Assembly (NCBI RefSeq): GCF_010614805.1
Contig: NZ_JAAFZC010000002.1
Location: 681,441 to 745,440, forward strand
Direction: 5' to 3'
Source: Pseudooceanicola aestuarii
GTDB lineage: Bacteria; Pseudomonadota; Alphaproteobacteria; Rhodobacterales; Rhodobacteraceae
DNA: 64,000 bases
The position numbers and the translations under genes were made by a program. Shown here piece after piece: positions 11,996 through 21,388 of the stretch. Each line of letters opens with the position of its first letter. Within the stretch, counting starts at the first letter, position 1. A model generated the notes under the pieces. That model did no database searches. It saw nothing but the letters and a program-made list of their open reading frames with translations, and was not told where the DNA came from.

Positions 11996-12285
11996 CAGGC
12001 ACAGGCTCCGGTAACCAGTTTGACCCCGCCGTCTTCCAGCGCGACGGCCTCTCCGTTGCCCATCTTGAACTGGGCCATCTGGATGACCTGTTCACGGGTC
12101 ATCCCGGTCTGCAACTCGACCGGCAGGTAATCCCGCTCCGTCCGCAAGTTGCACCCGACCGAGGCGACGGCATCGTTGAAATTGGCCGAGGCATTGGCCG
12201 GTGCGCCCTGCGGCGGCATCGCACAGCCAGCGGTCAGAAAGAGGGCCGGCGAAAAGGCCAGCGAGAAAATCTTGCGCAAGGTCAC
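11995..12285 (-). CDS. Small putative lipoprotein between nuoD and nuoE, GTG start
   Basis: 96 aa. A GTG start (encoding [20 protein letters not shown]) is chosen because GAGGGGG lies 5 nt upstream, the signal peptide begins here, and it overlaps the stop of the 52-aa ORF (GTGA). The lipobox is [11 protein letters not shown]. The mature part contains [20 protein letters not shown] and ends LVTGACA; two cysteines could pair. It stops at nuoE's ATG (TGATG). Function unknown; the coupling on both sides argues that it is expressed. Confidence 0.75.
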   Translation of the reverse strand: MTLRKIFSLAFSPALFLTAGCAMPPQGAPANASANFNDAVASVGCNLRTERDYLPVELQTGMTREQVIQMAQFKMGNGEAVALEDGGVKLVTGACA

Positions 12286-12440
12286 AGGAACCCCCTCAGA
12301 ATTTGCAGAACAAGGGCGGTGACCGCCCCCAGCAGCGCGCCGATGACGATCCTGTTGCCGCCCCGTGCGCCGATCACGGCGACCAGCCCGGCCAGCGCGC
12401 CGACGATCAGCGTCCAGATGTCGATCGTCAGGCTGCCCAT
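12282..12440 (-). CDS. 52-aa two-helix membrane protein between nuoD and nuoE
   Basis: Short ORF read by hand: starts [20 protein letters not shown], has a basic turn (GARGGNR) and a second hydrophobic helix (IVIGALLGAVTALVLQIL). The ATG overlaps the nuoD stop (TGATG) and its TGA overlaps the GTG of the next lipoprotein (GTGA), so both ends are translationally coupled. Both helices hold several glycines, compatible with helix packing. Easily missed by gene finders because of length. Function unknown; position suggests a complex I accessory protein. Confidence 0.72.
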   Translation of the reverse strand: MGSLTIDIWTLIVGALAGLVAVIGARGGNRIVIGALLGAVTALVLQILRGFL

Positions 12441-13657
12441 CAGCGGTCGACCTCGCCGAACACGATATCCATCGTCCCGATAATCGCCGCCACATCGGCC
12501 AGTTGGTGCCCCCCCGCGACGTGATCCATCGCCTGCAAGTGCAGGAAGCCGGGCGCACGCAGCTTGGCGCGGTAGGGCTTGTTGGTGCCATCGGCGACCA
12601 GGTAAACGCCGAACTCGCCCTTCGGGGCCTCCACCGCGGCATAGACTTCGCCGGCGGGGACGTGGAACCCTTCGGTATACAGCTTGAAGTGGTGGATCAG
12701 CGCTTCCATGGAGGTCTTCATGTCGCCACGGCTGGGCGGCGTCACCTTGCCACGGGCCAGCACATCACCGGGGCATTCCCGGATCTTGGCGATGGCCTGA
12801 CGGATGATCGACGTACTTTCGCGCATCTCCGCCATGCGGCAAAGGTAGCGATCATAGCAATCGCCGTTCTTGCCAACCGGCACCTTGAAGTCGAATTCAT
12901 CATAGCATTCATAGGGCTGCGAGCGCCGCAGATCCCAGGCAAGCCCCGAACCGCGCACCATCACGCCGGAGAAACCCCATTCAAGGATCTCCTCTTCGGT
13001 AACCACACCGATATCGACGTTCCGCTGCTTGAAGATCCGATTCTCGGTCAGCAGTTCGCTCAGGTCATCCAGGAATTCGGGGAAGGTGATCGCCCATTCC
13101 TCGATATCGTCGATCAGCGCATCGGGCAGATCCTGATGAACGCCGCCGGGGCGGAAATAGGCAGCGTGCAGACGCGCCCCGCAGGCGCGTTCGCAGAAGA
13201 TCATGATGTTTTCACGATGCTCGAACCCCCAGAGCGGCGGCGTCAGCGCGCCAACATCCATGGCCTGGGTGCAGACGTTCATCAGGTGGTTCATGATCCG
13301 GCCCAGTTCCGAGAACAGCACCCGGATCAGAGAGGCGCGGCGCGGCACCTCCACCCCGGTCAGCTTTTCGATGGCCAGACACCAGGCATGTTCCTGGTTC
13401 ATCGGGGCCACGTAATCCAGCCGGTCGAAATAGGGCAGGTTCTGAAGGTAGGTCCGGCTTTCCATCAGCTTTTCGGTGCCACGATGCAGCAGTCCGATAT
13501 GCGGATCGCAGCGTTCCACGATCTCCCCGTCCAACTCCAGCACCAGACGCAGAACGCCGTGGGCCGCAGGGTGTTGCGGACCGAAGTTGATGTTGAAGTT
13601 GCGGATCTGCTGTTCGCCGGTCAGGGCGTCGTCGAACCCTTTGGAGCCGTCCATCAT
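12440..13657 (-). CDS. nuoD: NADH-quinone oxidoreductase subunit D (NuoD)
   Basis: Quinone-site subunit of the peripheral arm, homologous to the [NiFe]-hydrogenase large subunit; 405 aa. Recognisable from [20 protein letters not shown] (quinone-site His-containing loop), [20 protein letters not shown] and the C-terminal [12 protein letters not shown]. Separate from NuoC (no CD fusion). The start overlaps the 61-aa membrane ORF by ATGA; the first of two consecutive ATGs is used. Identity secure. Confidence 0.98.
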   Translation of the reverse strand: MMDGSKGFDDALTGEQQIRNFNINFGPQHPAAHGVLRLVLELDGEIVERCDPHIGLLHRGTEKLMESRTYLQNLPYFDRLDYVAPMNQEHAWCLAIEKLTGVEVPRRASLIRVLFSELGRIMNHLMNVCTQAMDVGALTPPLWGFEHRENIMIFCERACGARLHAAYFRPGGVHQDLPDALIDDIEEWAITFPEFLDDLSELLTENRIFKQRNVDIGVVTEEEILEWGFSGVMVRGSGLAWDLRRSQPYECYDEFDFKVPVGKNGDCYDRYLCRMAEMRESTSIIRQAIAKIRECPGDVLARGKVTPPSRGDMKTSMEALIHHFKLYTEGFHVPAGEVYAAVEAPKGEFGVYLVADGTNKPYRAKLRAPGFLHLQAMDHVAGGHQLADVAAIIGTMDIVFGEVDR

Positions 13658-13839
13658 TTGTCTACTCCCGGAATGCGGACCCGGTCACGGAAGGCCATGA
13701 CCCAGAGCAATACGCGCACACCGAACGAGATCAGCCCCAACAGGGCTGCCCATTCCGGCAAGCGGAAATTCGGCATCAACCGCCACAGCGGTATGACCGT
13801 CGGCGCGGTGACGACGATATAGGCCAGGCCGCCCATCAT
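13654..13839 (-). CDS. 61-aa membrane protein between nuoC and nuoD
   Basis: Two hydrophobic segments ([17 protein letters not shown] and [20 protein letters not shown]) and a basic tail ([12 protein letters not shown]). Both ends overlap neighbours by 4 nt (nuoC stop and nuoD start), so it is clearly part of the operon. Two adjacent ATGs can serve as start. I recognise no family; it resembles small unidentified reading frames in alphaproteobacterial nuo clusters. Confidence 0.72.
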   Translation of the reverse strand: MMGGLAYIVVTAPTVIPLWRLMPNFRLPEWAALLGLISFGVRVLLWVMAFRDRVRIPGVDK

Positions 13840-14441
13840 CCCGCGTCCTGTTTCTCGTCACCCGGAAGGATGTATTCCGCACCCTCCCACGGTGACATGA
13901 AGTCGAATTGGCGATATTCCTGCACCAGGCTGACGGGTTCGTAGACGACGCGCTTCTGCACCTCGTCATACCGGACCTCGGTATAGCCGGTGGTCGGGAA
14001 ATCCTTGCGCAGCGGGTGACCGCGAAAGCCGTAATCGGTCAGCAGACGCCGCAGATCGGGATGGCCGCTGAAGATGATGCCGAACATGTCGAACACCTCC
14101 CGCTCGAACCAATTGGCCGAGGGGTGGATCGACACGACAGACGCCAGCATTTCCTCTTCGCGCAGGGACACCCGCAGGCGGATCCGCTGGTTCTGGTACA
14201 TCGACAGGAAGTGGTAGACCACGTCGAACCGTTTCGCCCGGTCGGGATAATCCACCGCCGTGATGTCCACCAGGGTGGAGAACCGGCAGGTGCTGTCGGT
14301 CTTCAGGAATTCCACGAACCCCAGGATATTGGCCGGGGCCACATCAATGTTCAGCTCGTCATGGGTGACGTCCCAGCCGGCCACGCAATCGGGGCGCTTG
14401 GCTTCGATATGGGCGCCCAGTTCGTTCAACGCTTCGGTCAT
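13836..14441 (-). CDS. nuoC: NADH-quinone oxidoreductase subunit C (NuoC)
   Basis: Peripheral-arm structural subunit (30-kDa family), 201 aa from [15 protein letters not shown]; the longer frame runs into nuoB and is rejected. The family signature is [20 protein letters not shown] followed by [19 protein letters not shown]. NuoC and NuoD are separate genes here. It starts 2 nt after the nuoB stop and ends in an ATGA overlap. Confidence 0.98.
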   Translation of the reverse strand: MTEALNELGAHIEAKRPDCVAGWDVTHDELNIDVAPANILGFVEFLKTDSTCRFSTLVDITAVDYPDRAKRFDVVYHFLSMYQNQRIRLRVSLREEEMLASVVSIHPSANWFEREVFDMFGIIFSGHPDLRRLLTDYGFRGHPLRKDFPTTGYTEVRYDEVQKRVVYEPVSLVQEYRQFDFMSPWEGAEYILPGDEKQDAG

Positions 14442-14443
14442 CG

Positions 14444-14977
14444 TTACCTCGCGATCGTGCCGGTGCGGCGGATCTTCCGCTGCAATTGCAGGATGCCGTA
14501 CAGCAGCGCCTCCGCCGTCGGCGGGCAACCGGGCACGTAGATGTCCACGGGCACGATCCGGTCGCAGCCGCGCACCACGGAATAGCTGTAGTGATAATAG
14601 CCGCCGCCATTGGCACAGGACCCCATGGAGATCACGTAGCGCGGCTCCGGCATCTGGTCATAGACCTTGCGCAGCGCGGGGGCCATCTTGTTGGTCAGCG
14701 TCCCGGCCACGATCATCACGTCCGATTGCCGCGGAGAGGCGCGCGGCGCCACCCCGAACCGTTCGGCATCGTAGCGCGGCATGGAGGTGTGCATCATCTC
14801 CACGGCACAGCAGGCCAGGCCGAAGGTCATCCAGTGCAGTGACCCGGTCCGGGCCCAGTTCACCAGATCTTCGGAGGTGGTGACCAGGAAGCCCTTGTCC
14901 TGCAATTCCCGGTTCAGGGCCTGGGTGGCCACCTCCCGGTCGGCACCGGCGGTGTTGGCGGATGTGCTCATTCCCAT
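14444..14977 (-). CDS. nuoB: NADH-quinone oxidoreductase subunit B (NuoB)
   Basis: Carries [4Fe-4S] cluster N2, the last electron carrier before quinone. 177 aa from [11 protein letters not shown], chosen because AAGGAG lies about 7 nt upstream; the ATG two codons later (14971) overlaps the nuoA stop by ATGA and is an alternative. Cluster ligands are in [14 protein letters not shown] (tandem Cys pair), [18 protein letters not shown] and [15 protein letters not shown]. The N-terminal ~25 residues are poorly conserved in character, as usual. Confidence 0.97.
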   Translation of the reverse strand: MGMSTSANTAGADREVATQALNRELQDKGFLVTTSEDLVNWARTGSLHWMTFGLACCAVEMMHTSMPRYDAERFGVAPRASPRQSDVMIVAGTLTNKMAPALRKVYDQMPEPRYVISMGSCANGGGYYHYSYSVVRGCDRIVPVDIYVPGCPPTAEALLYGILQLQRKIRRTGTIAR

Positions 14978-15333
14978 TCCAGCGCTCCTTTTTTCCACTC
15001 ATAGGCAAAGCCGATGGTCAGAACGCCCAGGAACACCATCATGGACCAGAAGCCCACCATGCTGACATCCTTGAACGCGACGGCCCAGGGAAACAGCATC
15101 GCGATTTCCAGATCGAAAATGATGAACAGGATCGACACCAGATAGAACCGGACGTCGAATTTCATCCGCGCATCGTCAAAGGCGTTGAACCCGCATTCAT
15201 ATGCGGAAAGTTTCTCGGGATCGGGATTTCTGACGGCGACGATCACGGCGGCCAGGATCAGCACGGCTCCCAGGGCGATGGCGACGGCCAGAAACACGAG
15301 GATGGGAAGATATTCCCGAAGCATCTCGTCCAA
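14968..15333 (-). CDS. nuoA: NADH-quinone oxidoreductase subunit A (NuoA), TTG start
   Basis: First gene of the nuo operon; 121-aa membrane subunit with three helices. A TTG start is chosen because AAGGAG sits 7 nt upstream; the first in-frame ATG, three codons later, is an alternative. Family blocks are [20 protein letters not shown] and [19 protein letters not shown]. It overlaps the start region of nuoB. A candidate promoter lies about 65-90 nt upstream. Confidence 0.96.
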   Translation of the reverse strand: MDEMLREYLPILVFLAVAIALGAVLILAAVIVAVRNPDPEKLSAYECGFNAFDDARMKFDVRFYLVSILFIIFDLEIAMLFPWAVAFKDVSMVGFWSMMVFLGVLTIGFAYEWKKGALEWE

Positions 15334-15395
15334 GGGATGGCTCCTTTCGTGGCGGCTCGGACCCCTGCATGTTGGGGCTCCGCAGGCTGGTCCCG

Positions 15396-15424
15396 GTCTT
15401 ACTCCCGCCCCCCGGCCGGGTCAA
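15396..15424 (-). promoter_or_regulatory. Candidate sigma-70-type promoter of the nuo operon
   Basis: On the minus strand TTGACC (15424-15419), a 17-nt spacer and TAAGAC (15401-15396). The -35 matches 5 of 6 consensus bases, the -10 only 3 of 6. The start would fall near 15389, leaving a leader of about 56 nt before the nuoA TTG. Prediction only. Confidence 0.45.
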
Positions 15425-15829
15425 CCAAGCCCGACAAGATTCCCGCGGTGCAGCATTCCATCGGGGCGCCACGGCCGGGACAGGCCCGCCAAGGGGTTAC
15501 GCAACGGGCTTTGGCCCGGCCCGGACAGCGCATCCGCAAGACCGAGGGGAATCGTCGGTCATTGCCGCCTGGCGCCCCGGCAACAGCTGCCCCGCGCCCG
15601 CCGGGTTCGGCGGCCCGGCGCCAGTTCGGGGCACCGGCGGGCGGGACATCCGCCCGAGGACAAGGGCGGGACATCACGGGCAAGGAAGGCCAACCACGAA
15701 GGCAGAGGCAAGTGCCGTGGTCCGCACGTCGTGGCGCAAGGGGAAGGGCGGCGGCGGGATCGGTGGCCTGCCGCACCCCCCGACCCCGGCCCGGCGCCCG
15801 CAGGCAGAAGCTTTATCACCCGCAGGCGC

Positions 15830-15852
15830 GGCCCCGCCCCGCCGGTGGGGCC
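15830..15852 (-). terminator. Possible hairpin terminator after the liu operon
   Basis: GGCCCC (15830-15835) and GGGGCC (15847-15852) form a 6-bp GC stem starting 2 nt beyond the hydratase stop codon. No U-tract follows on the minus strand, so it may be a Rho-dependent or merely stabilising end. Confidence 0.35.
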
Positions 15853-15853
15853 G

Positions 15854-16639
15854 TCATTCCTGCCAGGGCGGCCGCCGCTTGTCGAAGAAGGCGCCGATAC
15901 CGGCCGGGGCCTCCTCCCCCTCCCAACAGGCGACCAACTCCGCGATGGAGGTCTCGATCACCTCCGGGGTGATGGCGGGCCCAAGGTAGCGCGCCAACCG
16001 CTTGGCGCGGGCCACCGCGCCCGGCGCCGTCTCAAGGTAAGGGGCGATCTCGGCCTCGACTGCGGCGTCCAGATCACCCAGCGGCACGACTCGGGCGACC
16101 AGGTCCATCTCCCGCGCTTCCGCCGCGCCGAAGCGACGGCCCGACATGAAGACCCGCCGCGCCTTGCCCTCGCCCATGCGGGCAAGGACATAGGGGCCGA
16201 TGGTGGCCGGTATCAGACCCAGCCGGGTTTCCGTCAGGGCCATCTGCACCGGCTCCGCCGCGATTGCCACATCGCAGACAGAGACCATTCCGACCCCGCC
16301 ACCGAAGCAATTGCCATGCACCCGCCCGATCAGCGGCTTGTCCAGCGTGTTCAGCGCCTGCAACATCTCTGCCAGCACACGCGCCTGCGCGCCGCGTTCG
16401 GCCGGGGCGGCGTCGAATTGTTGGCGCATCCAATCCAGATCCCCACCGGCGCAGAAGGTGCGGCCCCGCGCGGCCAGGACCACGACGCGCACCGACGCAT
16501 CGGTGTTCAGCTCCTGTGCGGCGGCGTGGATGTCGGACAGCATCCGGGCGTTCATGGCGTTGTGTTTCCCTGCCCTGTCCAGCCACAGGGTCGCAACCCC
16601 GCGCCCGTCCCGGTCCAGGCTGACAGTCTCGTAACTCAT
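15854..16639 (-). CDS. Probable methylglutaconyl-CoA hydratase (enoyl-CoA hydratase family)
   Basis: Converts 3-methylglutaconyl-CoA to HMG-CoA in leucine breakdown, by context. 261 aa from MSYETVSLDRDGRGVATLWL, with GGGAGGA 7 nt upstream. Crotonase features: AGKHNAMNARMLSDI, the oxyanion-hole and acyl-CoA segments RGRTFCAGGDLDWM and GRVHGNCFGGGVGMVSVCD, and the glutamate-containing ALTETRLGLIPATIGPYV. It is the last gene of the liu operon, 44 nt after the HMG-CoA lyase. The family alone would allow other enoyl-CoA hydratases; the neighbours decide the call. liuC is the Pseudomonas equivalent. Confidence 0.88.
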   Translation of the reverse strand: MSYETVSLDRDGRGVATLWLDRAGKHNAMNARMLSDIHAAAQELNTDASVRVVVLAARGRTFCAGGDLDWMRQQFDAAPAERGAQARVLAEMLQALNTLDKPLIGRVHGNCFGGGVGMVSVCDVAIAAEPVQMALTETRLGLIPATIGPYVLARMGEGKARRVFMSGRRFGAAEAREMDLVARVVPLGDLDAAVEAEIAPYLETAPGAVARAKRLARYLGPAITPEVIETSIAELVACWEGEEAPAGIGAFFDKRRPPWQE

Positions 16640-16683
16640 GCGCTCATCCTCCCTGTTTCGCTCTCTTATGCCGGGCCCGGCGA

Positions 16684-17550
16684 TCACACCGCGCCCGCGC
16701 CCTGCCGCATGGCGCGGGCCATAGCGGCGGCGCGGGTCAGCACCGCGCGGTCCAACCCGGTCTCATAGCCCAGCCCGGCCAGCCGGTCATGCACCGCCTC
16801 CGTCGCGACATTGCCCGCCGCGCCCGGCGCATAAGGGCATCCGCCCAAGCCCCCCACAGCGGCATCGAAAACGCGCAGCCCGGCGGCAAGGGAGGCTTCG
16901 ATATTTTCCAGCGCGCGGCCGGCGGTGTCGTGGTAATGCCCGGCCAGACGGTCCGCCGGCAGCTCCTCCAGCACGGCACGCAACATTGCCGCGATCCGCT
17001 CCGGCGTGGCGCGACCCAGCGTATCGCCCAACGACACCTCGTAGCAGCCCATGTCGCGCAGCGCGGCGACCACGCGAGCCACCGCCTCCGGCGCCACCTC
17101 TCCATCGAAGGGGCAATCACTGACGCAGGAGACATAGCCCCGCAGCGGCAGCCCCGCAGCCCGCGCGGCATCGGCCACCGGGCCAAAACGCTCAAGGCTT
17201 TCTGCGATCGTGGCGTTGATATTCGCGCGCGAGAATCCCTCGGAGGCGGAGGCAAAGATCGCCACCTCGTCCGCCCCGGCCGCGCGGGCATCGTCAAAGC
17301 CGCGCAGATTGGGCGTCAGCGCCGCATAGGACACGCCCGGCGCCCGCCGGATCCCGCCCAGCACCGCGCCCGATCCGGCCATCTGCGGCACCCATTTCGG
17401 ACTGACGAAACTGGCGCATTCGATCCGCCGGAAACCGGCGCCCGACAGGCAATCGACCAGCGCGATCTTTTCCGCCACCGGGATGTCGCGCGCCTCGTTC
17501 TGCAAGCCGTCGCGGGGTCCGACCTCGAAGATCTCCACGTTCTGGGGCAT
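16684..17550 (-). CDS. Hydroxymethylglutaryl-CoA lyase
   Basis: Cleaves HMG-CoA to acetyl-CoA and acetoacetate, the last step of leucine catabolism. 288 aa from MPQNVEIFEVGPRDGLQNEA (SD AAGGAG, 5 nt spacing). The active-site signature VGGLGGCPYAPGAAGNVATE with its catalytic cysteine is intact, as are the metal-binding DRLAGHYHDTAGRALENI and DTLGRATPERI segments. Located between the GST and the hydratase (bacterial names liuE/mvaB). Confidence 0.95.
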   Translation of the reverse strand: MPQNVEIFEVGPRDGLQNEARDIPVAEKIALVDCLSGAGFRRIECASFVSPKWVPQMAGSGAVLGGIRRAPGVSYAALTPNLRGFDDARAAGADEVAIFASASEGFSRANINATIAESLERFGPVADAARAAGLPLRGYVSCVSDCPFDGEVAPEAVARVVAALRDMGCYEVSLGDTLGRATPERIAAMLRAVLEELPADRLAGHYHDTAGRALENIEASLAAGLRVFDAAVGGLGGCPYAPGAAGNVATEAVHDRLAGLGYETGLDRAVLTRAAAMARAMRQGAGAV

Positions 17551-17675
17551 CTCGTCTCCTTCTCGGGCCACGAAACCGGCCCTGGGCCACCGGCGGATTC
17601 GAGGGAAGGTGACGCCGGCGGGGCTTCACCCTTGGTCGAACACGCCCATTGTTTCCGGCGCGATTTCCGCCCCGG

Positions 17676-18329
17676 TCAGGGCGCGTAGAAATCGCGGTCG
17701 TAGAATTTCTGCGGCCCGTCCAGCGCGCGGGCGCGGCGCAGGGCCGGACGCTCCTCCATCCGGGCCATCCAGCTGCGAATATGGGGAAACGCCTCCAGCC
17801 GGACAAAATGGCCCGCCGCGTCGAAATTGAACCCCAGCATCGTGTCGGCGGCGGAAAAACCCGAGGCCAGGACGTGATCCTGGCGGGCGAAAGTCGCCTC
17901 CAGCGGAGCCATGGTGCCGGCCAGTCGGCGGGCGTCGATCTTGGCCACGACATCCGAGCGTTGCGCCGGGTCGCGCAGAAAGACCCATTGCAGGTTCAGC
18001 CCGGCAATGATGTGGGCCATCGTCTCGGCGTAATGCATCGCCTCCAGAAACGGGACGCGGTCGACATCACCGGGCGCGCGGCCCAGCCCGTGGTCAGGCC
18101 GGGTTTCGCACAGGTATTCGGTGATCGCGCCGGATTCGTAGATCACCCGCCCGTCGATCTCCAGCGCCGGCACCCGGCCGGCGGGCGAACGCTCCAGATA
18201 TTCCGCCGCCCGAAGAGAGCCGTCGGCGATCTGGTAAGGGCGGACCTCCGGGGTGATGCCCATCTCCTCCAGCAGCCACAGGATGCGCAAGGAGCGGGAG
18301 CCGGGAACATGGTGCAAAATCGGGGTCAT
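17676..18329 (-). CDS. Glutathione S-transferase family protein
   Basis: 217 aa. The N-terminal thioredoxin-like domain begins MTPILHHVPGSRSLRILWLL, with the cis-proline/glutathione-binding portion GRVPALEIDGRVIYESGAIT; an all-alpha C-terminal domain follows. The start overlaps the methylcrotonyl-CoA carboxylase alpha stop by ATGA, so it is cotranscribed with leucine catabolism. Substrate unknown; possibly detoxifies a reactive enoyl-CoA by-product (inference). Confidence 0.88.
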   Translation of the reverse strand: MTPILHHVPGSRSLRILWLLEEMGITPEVRPYQIADGSLRAAEYLERSPAGRVPALEIDGRVIYESGAITEYLCETRPDHGLGRAPGDVDRVPFLEAMHYAETMAHIIAGLNLQWVFLRDPAQRSDVVAKIDARRLAGTMAPLEATFARQDHVLASGFSAADTMLGFNFDAAGHFVRLEAFPHIRSWMARMEERPALRRARALDGPQKFYDRDFYAP

Positions 18330-20293
18330 GACGCGGGGTCCTCCGGCGTGTCTGCGGTCTCGGATTCAAGGCGGATCAGGGGGGTTCCGGCCTCCACCTG
18401 ACTGCCCTCCGCGACCATCAATTCGGCGATGATGCCATCGCGTGGGGCGGTCAGGGCGTGCTCCATCTTCATCGCTTCAAGGACGGCAAGCCGATCGCCG
18501 GCCGTGACCACCTGGCCCTCGCTGGCAAGGACGGATTTCACCAGCCCGGGCATCGGCGCGTCGATCACGTCCCCGCCCGCGCCCGCCGCGGCGGCGCGTT
18601 GCAGCGGGTCGACCAGTTCGAAGCGCTGGCCATAGCCGTCAAAGACGGTGATTCGGTCCCCCGCGCGGTGGAGCGGCGGCAGCGGCGCGCCATCCAGACG
18701 CCAGCCCCCCGGCCCATGCCGGGCCGTCACTACCACGCCTGCGCCAAGGTCGATCTGGTGGCGCCCGTCGGGATGAGAGGTCACCGCGAACTCTGCCGGG
18801 GTTTCCTCGACCATCAGGGTGATCTGCCGGCGCAGCGGCGCCCAGAGGGTGAACCCCGCCATCGGCGCCGGCGTGCCATCCAGCCCAAGCGCCGCCAGCA
18901 CAGCGGCGGCAAGGGTGACAGGTGTTGCGGTGGGCGGGGTGGCCAGCGTCTCGACCTCCCGTCCGATCAGGCCGGTATCGACCTGCCCGGCGGCAAAACC
19001 CGCATGTTCGGCCAGCGCCCCCAGGAAGGCGAGGTTGGTCGTAGTGCCCGCCACCCGCGTTTCGCGCAAGGCGCGGGCCAGACGGTTCAGCGCGATGGCG
19101 CGGGTCGGGCCATGGGTGATCACCTTGGCGATCATCGGGTCGTAATGCGGAGAGATCGTATCGCCGCTGCGCACCCCGGTATCGGCGCGCAGGCCGGATG
19201 GAAAGGCCAGGTGTGTCAGCGTGCCGGTGGCGGGCAGGAACCCCTTGGGCACGTCTTCGGCGTAAAGGCGCGCCTCGAAGGCGTGGCCGGTGATGGTCAG
19301 ATCCTCCTGCCGGACAGGCAGCGGATCGCCTGCTGCGACGCGGATCTGCCATTCAACCAGGTCCACGCCGGTGATCGCCTCTGTCACCGGATGTTCGACC
19401 TGAAGGCGGGTGTTCATCTCCATGAACCAGAACCGGTCAGCGCGCAGCCCGTCCGAGCCGTCGACGATGAATTCCACCGTGCCCGCCCCGCTGTAGCCGA
19501 TCGCCTCCGCCGCGCGGGTGGCGGCCCGGCCCATGGCGGCGCGCATCTCTTCGGTCATGCCGGGGGCCGGGGCTTCCTCGATCACCTTCTGGTGGCGCCG
19601 CTGAAGCGAGCAGTCGCGTTCGAACAGATGCACCGCGCGGCTGCCGTCGCCGAATACCTGCACCTCGATATGGCGGGGATGCTGCACGAATTTCTCGATC
19701 AGCACATCGGCATTGCCGAAGGCGGTCTGCGCCTCCCCCCGGGCCGAGGTCAGGGCGTCGGCGAAATCCGCCTTCCGATCCACCAGCCGCATTCCCTTGC
19801 CACCGCCCCCGGCGACGGCCTTGATCAGGACCGGGTAGCCGATCCTGTCCGCCTCCGCCGCCAGCAGGTCGGAGGATTGATCGGCACCGTGATAGCCCGG
19901 CACCACCGGCACGCCCGCCTCCTCCATCAGTTTCTTGGCGGCATCCTTCAGGCCCATGGCGCGGATGGCGCGGGCGGAGGGCCCGATAAAGGTCAGCCCG
20001 GCCTGTTCCACCGCCTCCACGAAATCGGGGTTTTCGGACAGGAAGCCATAGCCGGGATGGATCGCCTGCGCTCCGGTCTGGCGGGCGGCGGCGATGATCG
20101 CATCGCCCTTCAGGTAGCTGTCGGCGGGGGCGGCACCGCCAATGGGCACCGCCAGATCGGCCAGTGCGACGTGGCGCGCGCCGGCATCGACGTCGGAATG
20201 CACCGCCACGGTGCGCAGACCCATGGCGCGGGCGGTTTCGATCACACGACAGGCGATTTCGCCGCGATTTGCGATCAGGATCGTATCAAACAT
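18326..20293 (-). CDS. Methylcrotonoyl-CoA carboxylase, biotin-containing alpha subunit
   Basis: Biotin carboxylase plus biotin carrier subunit that, with the beta subunit, carboxylates 3-methylcrotonyl-CoA. 655 aa from MFDTILIANRGEIACRVIET (SD GGAGGA upstream); an in-frame extension of 39 residues is rejected. ATP-grasp features: VLIKAVAGGGGKGMRLVDR, FLEHLLV-type region replaced by LFERDCSLQRRHQKVIEEAP, and MEMNTRLQVEHPVTE. The C-terminal biotinyl domain has LAVLEAMKMEHALTAP. The beta subunit is two genes upstream, separated by the nitronate monooxygenase-like gene. Equivalent to liuD; other acyl-CoA carboxylases are less likely given the context. Confidence 0.92.
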   Translation of the reverse strand: MFDTILIANRGEIACRVIETARAMGLRTVAVHSDVDAGARHVALADLAVPIGGAAPADSYLKGDAIIAAARQTGAQAIHPGYGFLSENPDFVEAVEQAGLTFIGPSARAIRAMGLKDAAKKLMEEAGVPVVPGYHGADQSSDLLAAEADRIGYPVLIKAVAGGGGKGMRLVDRKADFADALTSARGEAQTAFGNADVLIEKFVQHPRHIEVQVFGDGSRAVHLFERDCSLQRRHQKVIEEAPAPGMTEEMRAAMGRAATRAAEAIGYSGAGTVEFIVDGSDGLRADRFWFMEMNTRLQVEHPVTEAITGVDLVEWQIRVAAGDPLPVRQEDLTITGHAFEARLYAEDVPKGFLPATGTLTHLAFPSGLRADTGVRSGDTISPHYDPMIAKVITHGPTRAIALNRLARALRETRVAGTTTNLAFLGALAEHAGFAAGQVDTGLIGREVETLATPPTATPVTLAAAVLAALGLDGTPAPMAGFTLWAPLRRQITLMVEETPAEFAVTSHPDGRHQIDLGAGVVVTARHGPGGWRLDGAPLPPLHRAGDRITVFDGYGQRFELVDPLQRAAAAGAGGDVIDAPMPGLVKSVLASEGQVVTAGDRLAVLEAMKMEHALTAPRDGIIAELMVAEGSQVEAGTPLIRLESETADTPEDPAS

Positions 20294-20416
20294 CTGGCTG
20301 TCCTCCTCCTGCGCCGTCGGGCGCTGCGGGGCTGGTGTGCGGCAGGGTCGTGACCCGGAATGTCCTGGGCGTGGCGGGGCGGTTGGCAGTGCCATGGCGA
20401 AGATGGGCAACAGATT

Positions 20417-21379
20417 TCATCGTTGCCACCCGCCATCCAGCAACGTCCGCGCCTGGGCCACCATCTGGTCCAGGATGGCGCGGGCGGGCGGCGCGTCATG
20501 GACCAGGCCGATCCCCTCTCCGACGATGGCCGACGCGGTGTCCGTGCGGCCCTCCGCCAGGGCGGCCTGCCAATCGGCGCGGGCGGCGGCGTCCTCGCGC
20601 AGGACATCGACACGATCGTGCCAGCGATCGGTGAATTCATTGGCCAGCACGCGGATACGATAGGGTGCGGGCCAGTCCAGCCCCCGCGCGGCATCCACGG
20701 CGGAGGTCTGGATCGTGGCATCCCCGGTGGCGGCCAGCGCCTGCTCCAGATGGCCGGGCGGGCGCAGCGCCTCGGCCGCAGCCCAGAACCGGGTGCCGCA
20801 CAGCACCCCATCCGCGCCCAGCATCAACGCCGCCGCCAGCCCGCGCCCGTCGGCGATGCCGCCGGCAGCGACCAGCAGGGTCTCCGGGGCCTCCCGCGCC
20901 AGCAGATCGGCCAGTTCCGGCACCAGGGTCAGTGTGGCGCGCCGGGCGCCGTGGCCGCCGGCCTCTCCCCCCTGGGCGACGATGATCCCCGCCCCGGCCG
21001 CCAGCGCGCGGCGGGCATGGTCCAGCGTCTGCACCTGGCAGATCAGCTCTGCCCCCGCTGCTGCGATCGCGGACGCAAAAGGCATCGGATCGCCAAAGGA
21101 CAGGAAAACGGCGCGCGGGGTGCGGGCCAGTGCGACTTCCAGAACCTGGGGGCGTTCCGCCAGTTTCCAGGTGATGAAGCCGATGCCCACGGGCGCATTG
21201 CCCGCCGCCTCAAGCTGGGTGGCCAGCCAGTCGGGATCGCCGTAGCCGCCGCCGATCAGGCCCAGCCCGCCGCCATGGCTGACCGCCGCCGCCAGCGCGC
21301 CTCCCGCTACGCCCGCCATGGGGGCGGACAGGATGGGATGGTCGATCCCCAGGGCGCGTGTCAGTCGCGTTGCAATCAT
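20417..21379 (-). CDS. Nitronate monooxygenase-like FMN enzyme
   Basis: 320 aa TIM-barrel protein of the 2-nitropropane dioxygenase/nitronate monooxygenase family. N-terminus IDHPILSAPMAGVAGGALAA, the catalytic-histidine segment AQGGEAGGHGARRATLTLVP, and the phosphate-binding GADGVLCGTRFWAAAEAL. Sits between the two carboxylase subunit genes, 9 nt from mccB's stop and 123 nt before the alpha subunit. Such genes often ride in catabolic operons of roseobacters; whether it acts on nitronates or another substrate cannot be read from the sequence. Confidence 0.85.
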   Translation of the reverse strand: MIATRLTRALGIDHPILSAPMAGVAGGALAAAVSHGGGLGLIGGGYGDPDWLATQLEAAGNAPVGIGFITWKLAERPQVLEVALARTPRAVFLSFGDPMPFASAIAAAGAELICQVQTLDHARRALAAGAGIIVAQGGEAGGHGARRATLTLVPELADLLAREAPETLLVAAGGIADGRGLAAALMLGADGVLCGTRFWAAAEALRPPGHLEQALAATGDATIQTSAVDAARGLDWPAPYRIRVLANEFTDRWHDRVDVLREDAAARADWQAALAEGRTDTASAIVGEGIGLVHDAPPARAILDQMVAQARTLLDGGWQR

Positions 21380-21388
21380 GCCTGCCCC

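Larger units (their letters stand above)
15334..15853. other. Intergenic region between the liu and nuo operons
   Basis: About 520 bp without a supported gene; all ORFs across it are low-complexity reading frames of GC-rich DNA. It contains the candidate nuo promoter at its nuoA end and a hairpin next to the hydratase stop. No repeat or RNA gene is recognised in the middle. Confidence 0.7.
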
